Assembly (NCBI GenBank): GCA_019775845.1
Contig: JADQAV010000045.1
Span: 62,001-126,000, forward strand
From: Myrmaecium sp. VS I D KN 1
Taxonomy: Eukaryota; Ascomycota; Dothideomycetes; Valsariales; Valsariaceae
DNA: 64,000 nucleotides
Direction of reading: 5' to 3'
In this document: positions 43,409 through 55,833 of the stretch, in pieces
Layout of the letters: each line of letters starts with the position of its first letter
How positions within the stretch are numbered: position 1 is the stretch's first letter
Program-made: the position numbers and the translations under genes
Notes under the pieces: model-generated
Told to the model about the DNA's origin: nothing
The model's input: the letters and a program-made list of their open reading frames with translations, nothing else
The model's database searches: none

Positions 43409-44670
43409 TCAGCAGATCTTACCCTTATTCACAACGAATGCTTCGATGGCAGCTAGACGGACACGTTCAGCCCAAGGATCATGTGTGCGATTGGCGTAGA
43501 AAACTTACAGATAGCAGCCCAGAGCCTGTTCTCGGCTTCGGGGAAGACCAAGCTCCGCTGGGGATTGTAGAAGACCTCATCCGCAACCTCTTCCGGATGC
43601 CGAGGCAAACAATGCATGAACTTCCATCCTTCCTTCGCCCCTCCACGCCGTGCCAGCTCTGATGTGATCTGGAAGCCCTCGAAAGCCTTGATCCTGGCGA
43701 TCTTCTCCGCCTCCTGGCCCATGCTCACCCAGGTGTCAGTGACAAGCACATCAGCATCCTTAACCGCCTCCTCTGGCACGGTAGTCTCCGTCAACCGTCC
43801 CGGAGTACCCTTAGCTGACTTGGCGGCAGCTTGAATAACGTCCCGCATTGCGGAAGGGATCTCATAACCCTTCGGCGTTGCGACTGCGATATCCACACCG
43901 AGCTTGACAGCACCAATTGCCAGGTCGAAGAGGACGTTGTTTGCATCGCCCACCCACGCAAGCTTCAATCCTTCGAGGCCGAGGCTGAGAATTCCCGTGC
44001 CTGTTTGTGTACTGCTAGCGGACTGGAAGTTCTCCGTGACTGTAAGGAAGTCGGCTATGGTTTGGAGCGGATGGTAAAGATCGGAGAGGGCGTTGATGAC
44101 GGGAACGGAAGAGTGCTTGGCCAAGTCTGCGACGTCGCTGTGAGGGCCGACTCGTGCAACTATGCAGAAGACCATGCTAGACATGACCACGGCCGTATCG
44201 TAGAGAGATTCGTTGACCTAAGATAAAGAGCGCTCAGTTGAATGCTTGTTATGGGCGAACAATGGGCCAGGTCAAGCCAGAAAAGAGGAGCTTACGCCTA
44301 GTTGAATATCTTCCTTGCTCAGAAACATAGGATGACCCCCCATGGTAACGACCGCACCCTCGGTCGATATCCGCGTCCGCGTACTCCGCTTGCTGAAGGT
44401 CATGGCAACCGTCTTGCCAGACAGCGCGCCTTGGAGGTGGCTGGGCTGCAGGCCCGCCTTGATTGCTTGCTTGTAGTGTTGTGCATTGCGAACTAGTGTG
44501 ACGAGCTCTGCCGGGGTCAGATCTGCTATGGATAGCAGATGACGAGGAGCGAATGGTGATGTTCGAGGCGTGGACGGAGAAGAGTAGAAGCGACGGGAAG
44601 CTCGCGTCAAGCTCCGCAGAGACATGGATAAGGGCCGAGCGTGCTGCATTGGTCTGATTGTGCGCGCCAA
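43409..44670 (-). CDS. argB: Ornithine carbamoyltransferase, mitochondrial
   Basis: Minus-strand exons 44670-44296, 44217-43509 and 43452-43409 give 375 residues. The N terminus is Arg/Ser-rich without acidic residues (LRSLTRASRRFYSSPSTPR), a mitochondrial presequence. The carbamoyl-phosphate motif is FSKRSTRTRIS. The ornithine-binding parts include VGDANNVLFDL and the motif FMHCLPRHPEE (Cys near 328). The protein ends AIEAFVVNKGKIC. The enzyme makes citrulline from ornithine and carbamoyl phosphate. The last exon is only 44 nt; without it the frame runs on into unrelated residues, so the splice is well supported. The start at 44670 is the furthest in-frame ATG; 44649 is an alternative. A GAGTCAT (reverse ATGACTC) about 95 bp upstream suggests cross-pathway control. 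It is divergent from TAG1. Confidence 0.95.
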
Positions 44671-45437
44671 AAGAGGAATTGACTACTGAAAAAAGAGAGA
44701 ATGCAAGTTAGAAAGGGATGCGGGTAGGCAAGATCAACTTGAAGAGCAAGCGTATCATGAAAGAGTCATAATACATTTATCAAGCTACTAATATCTAGTA
44801 TTTGGATCGCACAGCAAGAGGTTACTACAGTTCGTGACTAATAATCCTGCGAAGAGGGGACGTGCGTCAAAGATACATTGTTAGCGCCCGAACCCCAGAT
44901 TGTCGCGTACTAGTAAGCCATATAATACGGAAATGATACCGACTGTTTTCACGGCCTTCAGTTTGTTACCTCAGCGAGCTATATAGGCCTCATCAATATA
45001 GACATACCAAGCATGTAGCGCGGAATATGTCGATAATGATATAAAGAATACCTAGCCGCACCTTGTTCAATTCAGCCACGCTATATGGCTCTCCTTTACT
45101 ATGTAAAGATGGCAGCTTTCAGGACTGTCCGATACGACCAGGGTACAGGGCTGGCAGGGCTGACTGACACCTTGATGCCTTGCTTTCTTTTATCGTAGCG
45201 GGTTTCCCGTCTTATCGAGGACCACGTCCGTTCCTTACATCATCGTTCATTGGCTGCCTTACCACCGCCGTGCACTTGCTCCTTTGTAACCATCGACTCG
45301 TCATCACTAACATTTATATGAACTCTATCCGTACCTCTTCCATCCTCTGAACTGCAGCCCTCTGCCATATCTCGTACATGCCATGACCTGAAAATTGCCC
45401 AACTCCTAGGTTTCCTACTATCACCCGGCATCACACC
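44671..45437. promoter_or_regulatory. Divergent promoter of argB and TAG1, AT-rich
   Basis: This 767-bp region is visibly AT-richer than its surroundings between about 44750 and 45110. GAGTCAT at 44764-44770 is a Gcn4/CpcA-type core on the argB strand. No open frame of interest is seen. Confidence 0.4.
44764..44770 (-). promoter_or_regulatory. Candidate CpcA/Gcn4 site upstream of argB
   Basis: The minus strand reads ATGACTC about 95 bp before the argB start, a suitable place for an activator of amino-acid biosynthesis genes. Seen as a motif only; the word is short enough to arise by chance. Confidence 0.35.
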
Positions 45438-48325
45438 ATGGCCGATTCGACCACGTACGGGCCTTCGGGAGTGAGCAGCTCCCGAGCTGCGTCGCAACGT
45501 TCACAAGCATCTGCCTCATCCTCGGGCCCAAAATCCCGTTCGAGCGAGACTTCGGAACAGACCCCGCTCCTTTCTCCTGAGCGGCGGAGTGAGGAATATG
45601 ATGCTGAGGACCAGCATCGTCCGCGGGCTGCCACATCGTTGCTACGCTCGTTGACCGGCCGAGATCCCTCAGAAGCTGGCTTAAAACTGAAACGCTCGAG
45701 AAGGTGGCCTAGTACATGGGCGTTGGTGATCTTATGCATAGCGGTTTGTGCCATCATGCTGATGGGCTTTATTATCCCGGAGACTGTTGAGCAGTACGCG
45801 TTACAAGCAGCGGTCTTCGAGCCAGGGAAGATCAGTCTCGCAGACTTCACAGATACCGGTATAAGAGTCCATGTGGAAGGGATTTTTCGCATGGATGCGA
45901 GTCGGGTCAAAAAGAAGGCTGTTCGAGGCATTGGTCGCTTTGCAACCTGGATTGCTAGAGAAGCCGAGACTGGCCCAACTCAAGTCCACGTCTACTTGCC
46001 AGAGTATGGCAACGCTCCTCTAGTTCAGGCTAGTATCCCTGGCGTTAAGGTTGGTATCCGAAATGGGCACGCCAACAACATCTCAATGGTTGTGGATGTT
46101 GCCCCGGGCTCGTTCAAGGATCTTCGAGAAGTTGTAGAGGACTATCTTGAGAAGCGGCTGAGCCACATCAGTCTGCAAGGAAAGACAAAGGTCGCTATCA
46201 GATCTGGAATTATCCATCTAGGAGAGCAAGTAGTTGAGCATACCTTCGACCTCAAAGGCAAGTCCGCACGTCTGCGCAACCAGGTTTAGTGCTTTAGCTA
46301 ACTCGTTCACCTATCTCAACGCAGGTGGAGGCCTACCTTCTCTACCGTCGTATAACATATCCAGATTAAACTTCCATGAGGACACAGACGGCAAAGGGAT
46401 GGGTGCCGATGTGACTGTGTTGGTTCACAATGACTATTCCATAGGTGTCACCATCCCGCCCATCAGCGCTGATATCCTCGTTGACAATTGCGCGCCGGCT
46501 GATCCCTATATCAAACTTGGAAGCGCAGTCACTGGCCCGATCCGTGTAGAACCGTCGTTAGACGTAGTTGTTAATGCCACCGGTCAAGTCGAGCGGCTTC
46601 CTGCTGAGTTGACAGCAGCATGCCCAAAGTCTACGAAGTCCCCATTGGATACTTTTTTAGGTGACTACATACGTGGACAGGATGCGACTGTTTACGTTCA
46701 GTGTTGCAGTTTCCCCGACCCTCAGACGCCATCATGGGCACGGGACCTCGATGTGGATTTCGTTGTTCCGGTGCCTCTCCACGGCAAGACGTTTGACAAC
46801 ATTATTCGCAATTTTTCCCTTACTGACACTCATTTTGATCTTCCTGACCTTCTAGCGGAGCCGGATTCCCCTGAAGCGCGGCCAAGGATCTCTGCCAAAA
46901 CAAAAGTCCTTGTGGGACTGCCTAAAGAGATGAACTTCGCAGTGGACGTCACCCGCGTACGGGCAGACACCGAGCTCATGTACAAGGGAAGTAAATTCGG
47001 GAAGCTTGATCTAAGTCACTGGCAAAAGGCAAATTCGACTAAGATAGAGGGAAACGACGCCGAGGGTCTTGCCTTATTGGTAGAATCGACTGTGCACAAG
47101 GCGCCACTTATCATTACAGACGAGGAGGTGTTCGGCGAGGTGGTGCAGGCGTTGATGTTCGGCAGCGATAAGGTTCTGCTTACCGTGCAAGCTGAGGTTG
47201 ATGTCGACATGAAGACACCACTAGGGCAATTTGTGATCAGGCAGATTCCTGCTGAAGGCACGGTGCCTGTCAAACGTTGGTGACCTTATTCCAGTTGGTT
47301 TGTACACATTCACACGGCTCTATTGAGAACCTGTTCATAGCTAATAGACTTGTGCTTCATTCATAGCTCCTACTGTCGGAGGCGGCCTCAAAAAGCTTCA
47401 TCATCAAGTGGGCAATCTGCGTGTGGTCAACACGACCGAGACATCCGTCGTATTTCAAGCTGAAGTAAATTTTACAAATCCAACCTCATACGGCGCGTCG
47501 ATCCCGTACGCAGACATCCATATCCTTCACAATGGTACCGTTCTCGGGCATGCTATCTTGAAAAATGCCCAGATCGTTCCCGGAAACAATACAAACATCC
47601 TAGCCCAAGTTTTATGGGACCCCCGGGAAGTAGGTGGTGATGCGGGTTCTGTCGTCGGGAGAGAATTGCTTTCTCAATATATTTCCGGTAACTGAGCCTG
47701 TTTTTTACTGCCGTACCTCTGATCAAGCAGCCGGTTTGACAATAAATAGGCTACAATACTACACTGACCCTCAAGCCGCACGCCGAAAGTATCCCATCGT
47801 TTCCTGCAGTCGGCAAGGCCCTCCAGAACTACAACATCACGGTTCCCTTCCCAAGATTGGGGGGGCCTCAGGGTCCTCCGGGCCACCCTGGAGATGGGGG
47901 GACATCTCACTTCATACAAGAGACGACGGTACGTTTCCCCCTCTGGGCTCACGAAGTAGTGCGACTTATAACTAAACCTCTTTCAGATGCACCTTCTCAC
48001 CTCAACCGCTGTTTTCACGCTATTTTCGCCATTCACCGAAACAACGTTGTTCTTAACGTATATGAATGCCACAGCATATTACCATTCTCACCCCGCGGGC
48101 CGCATCCTCTATGACCAGGCGTTTCCGATACCTCCTGGCCTCTCTGAGTCTCCTCGACTCCCGGTGGACTGGCACTTGGACAGCTTGGGCTATGAGGCCA
48201 TCAAGAAGGCTTTGGGCGGTAGTCTCAAGCTCGATGCTCGAGCCGAGTGCGGTATCAGAATAGGACGATGGACGGAGGACGTATGGATGCATGCAAAGGG
48301 TATTGGGGCGAAGGTTCGACTGTGA
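45438..48325 (+). CDS. TAG1: Vacuolar membrane protein Tag1-like (DUF3712 repeats)
   Basis: Exons 45438-46257, 46325-47275, 47367-47687, 47750-47928 and 47987-48325 give 869 residues. A Ser-rich cytosolic N terminus with the acidic cluster SEQTPLLSPE is followed by one membrane anchor (about 92-113, TWALVILCIAVCAIMLMGFI). The large C-terminal luminal part has beta-rich DUF3712-type segments and several N-glycosylation sequons (NATG, NFSL, NTTE). This is the layout of yeast YLR173W (Tag1), a vacuolar protein that ends autophagy during long starvation; function here is inferred. The first intron begins GCAAGT, a GC-AG intron required for frame. The second intron's donor, GTTGGT, is weak but is the only one in phase. 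Introns 3 and 4 have good signals. Confidence 0.85.
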
Positions 48326-49052
48326 CCGCATTATCATCCGAGTATATGGTCACTGATATGTTTTGTGCGTGCTGTTTCTCTGCATGACAACGGCGCAGTG
48401 TTGTTGGTAATCGGAATTTTTGACCCGTCCTAACCAGAAAAAAGAACAAATGCAAACGATCATCGAAAGTCATGAAATACAAAGATACCCGTCCTTCGAA
48501 CACCGAGCCCAATGAAAACGTTCCGGTCCCCATCCATCCCGTCGCTATGCTATGCTTTCAAAAAGGGGTTTCTCCCCGAATGAGGGAAGGCTGACGATGA
48601 CCAAAGGAAAATGTACGCCGGACGGCGAATTGCTGGCCGATGAAGAAAAACATAGGAAAATATGGAGAGCACAGCCGTCCACGATTCTCACCAATGACCC
48701 AAACCACCTCCAACCCCCAACATTCATTTCCTCCTCCGTGCCAACATCATCATGATTATCATGAATCTCATGATCGTAACCCAACTTCATTCTCTCATGT
48801 CTCCGTGAGAAAATCTCAACTATGTCGATCGAGAAAGCCATTTGAATGATTTCATAACCAAACGGCTTTCTTAGTTCCCCGCCTCCGGCGCGATCGCCGC
48901 ACTGGAGCTGTCACCGAATCCGGGCTCCCAAACGCCAATAGAAGGCGAGAGACACGCTTATTTTGGTGGAGAGGAAGAAAAGGGATGTGGCATCCATGTG
49001 GTGGAGTGAGACGCAAAACGTCGTGCCAAAAACAACTGAAGCCCCTTTCCAT
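48326..49052. other. Convergent intergenic region between TAG1 and sepH
   Basis: This is about 0.7 kb of 3' flanking DNA. No recognisable gene, only short fortuitous frames. Confidence 0.45.
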
Positions 49053-52000
49053 TTATCGAAGCGGCCGAACGTCCCCGCTACTCGTCTGCCTGCGTCGGCG
49101 GACGGCCAGTCTCGCAGCCGGCTGCTGTCCAGCCGTCCCTGGCTCTCGCGAGGCCGTTTGCGTGATGAGGTTATCCTCGCTGTACTTCCGCGCGGCCGCC
49201 GCGGGGCTGAGGAGAGGGGTACCCGGAGCGAGGCTTGATCGGGTACTGAGTCGGGTGGGCCGGGTCGGTAGACGGCTTTTCGCCGCCGAACCCGGCGTGT
49301 TTGTGTTATTGCTGCCGCCGCTCTGCGAACCGCCGAGGGATCCATCGCGACTCGTGGGTCGGAAAGGCGTGCTGGAGCGCGGTTGCGGGGCAACCGGCCG
49401 TTGAAGCAGCCCGTCTGGGTATGGTGTCCTGGGCGAAGGGGGCGGCTCCATGATGATCGAGGTGGCGGATTGCGAACGCAGATGATGTGATTTGCCGGCC
49501 ATGCCCGCGGAGTGAAGGAGTGGCGGAGGCGTGAATGCTCCAGCACTGGACATCCGACCGCTGGAAACCGGACGTGTGAGCGTGCGCTTCCGAGGTTGGC
49601 TGTCACAGGCCTTGATGAGCTGCTCTGAGATCTCGCGGACGAGGATACCAGGATCGGATTGTGCAAGATGTTGCACGCTCTCGTAGAGGCCATAGCGGAC
49701 AAGCAGTGTTGCGCCTTCATCCGACGCATCGCAGATCGTCCTTATGATACGTAGCAGATTGAGACGTACAACCGCCTTCTTGGTGCGCAGCTTGTGGACA
49801 GTACGGTGGAAAATCTCTGGCACCGCTAGTTGGGCAGCGACATCCTTGCTTAGTCGAAGCAACTTCTCCAGCGGCTCAAGCAGGTTTTCGAAGGCATCGC
49901 TAGATGTGTCCGAAGTGCCGTAGCAATCGATGATAGCTTTACTGAAGGTGCTGCTAAGGAGCTCCCGCTCAACCCGGGCTGTTTCTTCTTGCAACCAGAC
50001 GAAGATGGCATCCAGTGCAGTGACCTGCCAGTAACGATCGGCGAGCAAGGAGATATAGAACTGTATACCGTTGTTCTCCCAGAGCTTCTTGCGAGCCACT
50101 CTCCCAGAATGAGCCATGTCACAAAGAATGGGCAACGCGAACTCCTTGAGAGGCCACTCGGTCTGAATCATTTCCTTCAGCAGAGGAATGATGTCACTTA
50201 GAGCAGCTTCTTCCTGTCGTGGCTTGCTGAGCCTGCACAGGTTGTGCATGGTCGGCAGGATCTGGTTCGAAACCTCGCGAAAGTGAGGTCGGTTCTTACT
50301 AGATCTGAGAAGCTCAGTTAGGATGTCAATGGCGTTCGAATTCTGAAGAGCGTCATGAGTAGTAGCAAGCATCGATAGGTTCTTAATGAATTTCAGCATG
50401 GTGATCTGATGCTGCGGGAGCATCTTCTTTAGATCTTTCAGGACCCCTAGCGTAGTGTCAGTTGAGCAATTCACACCATAGCTTGTTGAGGCGACTTACT
50501 GATGAGGACCATGCGATCTGCCACATGCTCCTTGACCTGGGTTTCAGCTTGCGAAAAGATGAGGAAAATGTTGACTATCCGCTCCTGGATAGACACAGAC
50601 ACCTTATCCGTCTCATCAAGAACCCGGTTTAGCACCTGTGACAGAGGGTAGAGAACCGAGCTGCGAGAGAAGATCCGGCAGAAGTCGTTCTTAGGCGTCG
50701 GCCCTTGGAACCCGAACACGTTCCACACGCCATTGACCCCGATGAGAACAAGGTCCCGCTCATCATCGATGTCCTCTTCCAGGAATTCGGCCAGCACGTT
50801 GATACCTCCGCAGCAGATGAACATTTGCAACGTCAAGGACGAGGTCTGGTACATCTGCCGCACGAAAGCCGCTGCTTCCTTCCGTATCTCACTCGCAAAT
50901 TTCTTCTGCGCGAATCCTGAGATGATTGGAATGCCGCCCAAGTAACAGAGACTCTCCTGGGCCTCGGCATCCTCAAAGATGATCATGTTAACAATCTTTA
51001 GTAGCGGGAGGATAAGATCTCTACGCGGGTCGTTATTCAGGATCTCCAGGATTGGGAGCATGCCGTGCGACTTGTAGATAACGGCCTTCTTGTCGGGAGA
51101 CTCGATCAAAACCGCCATCAGCTGCTCGGTAACATCCAAACGTTCATCATCCGAAAGACTGGATTTTAGTTGAACAACAAGGTCTTCGGTTTGCTTGTGT
51201 AAGCGCAGATCTCTGTCACGAGCGACGTTATTCTCAAGATCCATGGGATCAAGACCCTCCTCTTCCAATTGGGCAAACGGATCGATATCGTCCTCCTCAT
51301 TTCCCATCCATGAGGTGAGCGAGAGCTTGGAAGTTATCATAGCCAGACTGCTGTGTTCCGAGCCACTGTCACTGTCCGGCCTAGGAAAGCTTTGTGTATC
51401 TGCGAAGATGTCCGAGAAATCTTCATCCTTAACATCTTCAGCATAACGCTGAATCTCCACTTCCGAATTCGATCTCTGTATGGGACCGGTTCGACTTGAA
51501 TCTCCTTGCGATGAAGCACGATTTCGTGGCCCTCTTTTTTCACGGGTGGAACGGGGTGCTATCTTCAAGTCGGAAGGATGAAACAGCTTGGGAGTGAACG
51601 ACGCCTCAGCGCGAGCCTTCTGCATATGAGTTATTTGTACCCACTGAATAGACAATCAAAGAGCTTACCTGCATGGCCTGAAGTTTCTTCTGGAAAGCAG
51701 CATCATCGGCAGCAATCAAATCCGAGTAGTCTTCTACCGAGCTTTCTCGGAATATAGTGGTAGGGCGAGCAATCTGTCCGACCCGGGTCTTTGGATCTTG
51801 GGAAGGTTTTGGGGTGCCACGCAAGATCGCAGTCCTGGGTTCTGCGTCCCGTTTCGACGAGGGAACCGGCGCCAGGGCCGACCGGTTCGACTTCGAACCC
51901 GAAGGCATTGCCTTTGCAGCTGTACTTGCAGGTCGCACGGTTTCGAAGTCGCTGGGTTCGGCTCCTTGTCTAGAGCTCTGCGTCATCCCGGAATCGCTCC

Positions 52001-53635
52001 ATTCATCCAAACTGGATTCCTCAACCACAGAATCAAACGTTGCATAGGTCTTCAGCTTTTCGGAAGATAACATCCCCCCGAAATGATCCTGGGGCTTAAG
52101 GTGCGGAAGTTGCTGCAGGGCAGTAGGGCTGATGGCAGAGGCAAAGTCGGCGTCCCAGTTGTCGTTCATATCAGCCTCTGGCGATCGATAGATGTCGGTG
52201 TTAGGCCTCGATCTTGTACTTTGCGCTCCTGGTTTGAGGAATGATGGGGTTCTCAACTGCGGTGGTGAGACCTTCTTGCCAGGATTCGGAGCGGACACCG
52301 GAGGAGGTCGATTGGACCTTCGAAGGGTGGTATGGTTGGGGGATTTTAGGGCTTCATTCCATTCCTGGACACTCTTGACTGCCTCGTCGTACTTTGTCGT
52401 CTTCATTGCTAGTACAGAATCTGCCCTTTTCGCACTCGTTATCCATGCATGCTTCAAGAGTCGTCGGGCAGAGATCCGGAGGTTTGGATTCTTTTGAAAA
52501 CATTGCATCAAGAAGTCCCTCACGCTCTAAATGTTGTCAGCTTGGTAGTGAGAGGCTCATTCATAGGATCTAGACTTACTGTGGAAGCAGCTTGCGGTAA
52601 AGGGGGATGCTCGTCGTTGACGATCCGAAACAGCGCCTGCATAGGTTGAAGCTTGTGATAGGGCGGTTTCCCTTCTATCAGTTCAATTACTGTGCATCCA
52701 ACGCTCCAGATGTCCGAAGCCGTCGTCGCTCCGCTGAGTTCAATAACCTCGGGAGCCATCCAATATGGTGTCCCAACCACGCTGGATTCATCTAGGCCTG
52801 CCGCTTTGGTGGCCACGCCGAAATCCGCCAGTTTGACAAGGCCCTCCTTAGTCGTGAGGATGTTTGCGCCTTTGATGTCACGGTGAATAACACCCTGTTC
52901 GTGTAGATAGAGCAGCCCATTGAGGACTTGGGACATGTACAGAGCCACAAGGTTCTCGGGGAACTTGCCGAAATTCTTGCAGATGGAGTGAAGCGAGCCG
53001 TTCTCGCAGTATCTACCAAGAGTTAGAATGATGCTCAGAGATAAATGGGTCCACGTATATGCCACGCACTCCAGAATGATGTAAAGACATTCCGACGACT
53101 TAACGAAGCCATGGTATTTGACAATATTGGGATGCTACCAAATCCGGTCAGAATGCCGCACGGTCTAAAGATCTCCGGGTTGCTTACGTTTAGGTTCTTG
53201 AGCAAGTCGATCTCGAACTACAAATACTGGCCGTCAGTATCCTTGACTGCCTCTCCCAGAGGTGGTCCATACCATGATTGTCTTCAGCTCGCTCTTGGGT
53301 AAATCAGAGAGCTTGACCTGCTTGATAGCGACAGTCTCTCCGGTCCCCCAGTTGAGAGCCCTGTATACCGACCCAAAGGCGCCTTTGCCCAGGCAATCGC
53401 CCAATTGCTAGACTTCTTGTCAGCGTATACACATTCTCCCCTTCCTGGACGAAACCGTGTGGCAACCTACATAGTCCTTGAGCCCCGTCACATCCTGCGC
53501 AGCTCTCTGATTGTGACCGTTGCGACTCGGAGGTGCCGAGTTTGCGCTCGTCGTCTTGACCGCGCGAGCCTGTGCCGGGGTGCCACGACTGTTGGGTTGC
53601 CTGCCGGAGCCGACATGCGGCGATTTCGTGACCAT
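49053..53635 (-). CDS. sepH: Septation initiation protein kinase SepH/Cdc7 (STE-type)
   Basis: Eight minus-strand exons: 53635-53471, 53407-53273, 53217-53188, 53134-53070, 53012-52580, 52526-51669, 51619-50500 and 50446-49053, giving 1,399 residues. The kinase domain (about 56-320) has [35 protein letters not shown] and [13 protein letters not shown] long disordered linker follows, then armadillo-like helical repeats (about 730-1210; e.g. [20 protein letters not shown]) and a Ser/Pro/Arg tail. This is the layout of A. nidulans SepH and S. pombe Cdc7, which act downstream of the Spg1 GTPase at the spindle pole to trigger septum formation. Exon 3 is only 30 nt. The start [11 protein letters not shown] is chosen; the frame is open upstream to an ATG at 53800. 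Confidence 0.95.
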
Positions 53636-54857
53636 CGCGGGCTCGGATAACGACTCTGTCGTCGACGGAGCTAGGTGTACGGAAGCTCGAATATCGAAGG
53701 GATCGCGAGGGGTACACGGGTGCGAGACGAAAAAGGAGGAGAAGGATAATTCGCGGTAAAATAGGCGTAAAAGCTCGCTCTTGAGATCCTCATAGCACAC
53801 TCGGCCTCGGGTGGACTAGTCGAAGCGTTTGCGGTATGGAGTAGCGACGTTCGAGCCTCCCTTCGTCTGTCGGTCGCGCAGGTGGATATGCGGATGCGGA
53901 GTGTATCGCCTGCGAGGGGGATATCGCAGGTAACAGTTACGGCTGGTTCGAACGCTGGGATGAAGCGTTACAGCTAGAGAGCTGAACCCGGCGACAAAGA
54001 TCCCAGCAAACCGCTCGATCCCTTGTATTTTCCTAAAGCGGGCTCATATGTAAGGCTGACCACTGTCTGGCATGTAGGCCGCCGGCGCAGCTGGCGAGGG
54101 TGTCCGATGCTCTGGTGAAGAATAAGTGCCGTGGATTGGCTGCGGCGACTCGCTGGCTCTCGATGTTGTGTCCGAGTCGTTGTGTCGCTCTCCATGCCCC
54201 GTCGCACCGACCCGTCCAAAGACCGCCCGCCGCCCGCCCGCTAAACTCCGCACCGTGACTAGGAGTACTGACAGCCTACCAGGTAGCGAAGACAAATCTT
54301 TTCACCAGAAATTGATGAAAGTGGCAGGCCGGCAACTCACACACAGTCAACGGGATGCCCTTGAGCAATTCCACGCTCTGCACACGCACAGCGGAAGTCC
54401 TTCAAGCTGTTTGCGAAACGGTGAATCATAGTATTTACATATAGCTCCGAGCATACATCCTCAGGGCTATCGCTGCAAAGGTACGCCAGGGTCTCTTCTC
54501 ACGACTCAGGTTCCCCGGCCTTATCCACCTCGACATCTCACGTCGTGGGTTCATTGGACAACTGCCATGCTGACATGATGAGATCTTTGCCAGACCTGCT
54601 TAGCCGATTGCTAAGATCTCGTGAGTTCCAGATCTACTAGGGTTACTCAGGTGCTGCATGCTTGACGAGCTTGATGGGCAAGATAACTTTGCCAGTAGGT
54701 AGGCATTGTGTTTATTATTTGTTCAACTCCACGCTTTTGGGCTCAAATATTTGCCCCGTGTGTTTTTACCTCATCAGACGAAAATGAATGTATACAGAGA
54801 AGAAAAATCGACTCCGCAACTGTCCTTCCTCCTCCGTTCAAAGACGCGAGCCTTGCC
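53636..54857. other. Intergenic region upstream of sepH and downstream of the dehydrogenase gene
   Basis: This 1.2-kb region holds the sepH promoter (C/G mixed, 53636-54250) and the 3' flank of the dehydrogenase gene. No protein-like frame is seen. Confidence 0.4.
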
Positions 54858-55833
54858 TTAAGCTCCTCCGACAACGTTCAGCACGCCACCATCAACCGTC
54901 AGGATCTGGCCATTGACGTAGTTGTTCTTCGTCAAAAAGAGCTTCGATAGTGTCAGTTACTGCAACTGTACATAGGACAGGGGTACTTACTACTGCCTGC
55001 GCCATCTCCTCGTCAGCACCTCCCCGACCAGCAGGCACGTGCCCTTTCTCTTGTACTTTCTCAGCAGGTAGTTTACTCTTTTGGTCCGGACCGCTCTCTT
55101 TCACAGTCATTTCGGATGGGAAGTATCTAAGACAACGGTCAGCAGACTGTCATGTCCAACGGTGCAGATGATCCTACCCCGGAGCAATGCTGTTCACACG
55201 GATATTCAGCTTCTGAAATTCCGCACTCATCAGCTTGGACAAGTGCACCGTGGCAGCCTTAGCAGCATTGTATGCGAAATGCCCTTGAGCATGACGCATG
55301 ATGCCGCTCATGCTGGAGATGGTGATGACGTTCGCCGAATGGTGTCCCTCCTTCGCCGCGGCTTGCAGGAGCGGCAGGAAGGCGACGGTGGTGAAGTACA
55401 CGGCGGAAACATCCACGTTGTAGGTCTCGTTCCACTCCTCGAAGCTCTCGCTCTCCCAAAGTTTCTTCTTCATGTCTCCCGCGTCCTCGTGCTCGGGCGC
55501 CGCTTTGGGGCCCGGGATTCCGGCCGCGCACACCAACAGGTTCAGCACTTTCTCTTTCTTCTCCAACTCCTGGACGGCTTTCTCGAGCTCTTGTTTGCTG
55601 CGGACATCGCACGTGCACAGGGGAATGATCTGACCGTGGCCGTCGGGACTGTGATATTCTGATGCTCGCTTCAAGGCTTCCTCCCGGCGTCCCACGATGT
55701 ACACCTTGGCTCCGTTGGCGGCCAGCGCTTGTGCAGCCATGAGGCCGATGCCGGAACCTCCACCGGTGACAAGACATACATCCCCCTTCACGGAGAAGAG
55801 CTTGTCCGCTCTGAGATCGTTCGTCTCAGCCAT
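54858..55833 (-). CDS. Short-chain dehydrogenase/reductase (classical SDR)
   Basis: Minus-strand exons 55833-55178, 55126-54991 and 54941-54858 give 291 residues. The Rossmann cofactor motif TGGGSGIG is at about 23-30. NLLVCAAGIPGP corresponds to the NNAG region, ISSMSG supplies the catalytic Ser, and YNAAK (Tyr 188, Lys 192) completes the active site. INSIAPG-type sequence (VNSIAPGYFPSEMT) follows. The C terminus NGQILTVDGG is standard. It is an NAD(P)-dependent oxidoreductase probably acting on a small alcohol or ketone; it resembles fungal proteins often labelled 3-oxoacyl-ACP reductase, but the substrate is not evident. Exon 2 carries a polar insert (SGPDQKSKLPAEKVQEKG). Splice donors are GTAGGA and GTAAGT; the acceptor of the last exon is CGAAG with branch ACTGAC. 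Confidence 0.88.

Noticed and set aside
15417-44670. A metabolic gene cluster
   Set aside because: The amino-acid genes ARG4, ILV6 and argB are spread over about 20 kb among unrelated housekeeping genes on both strands; no transporter, synthase or regulator arrangement suggests a cluster.
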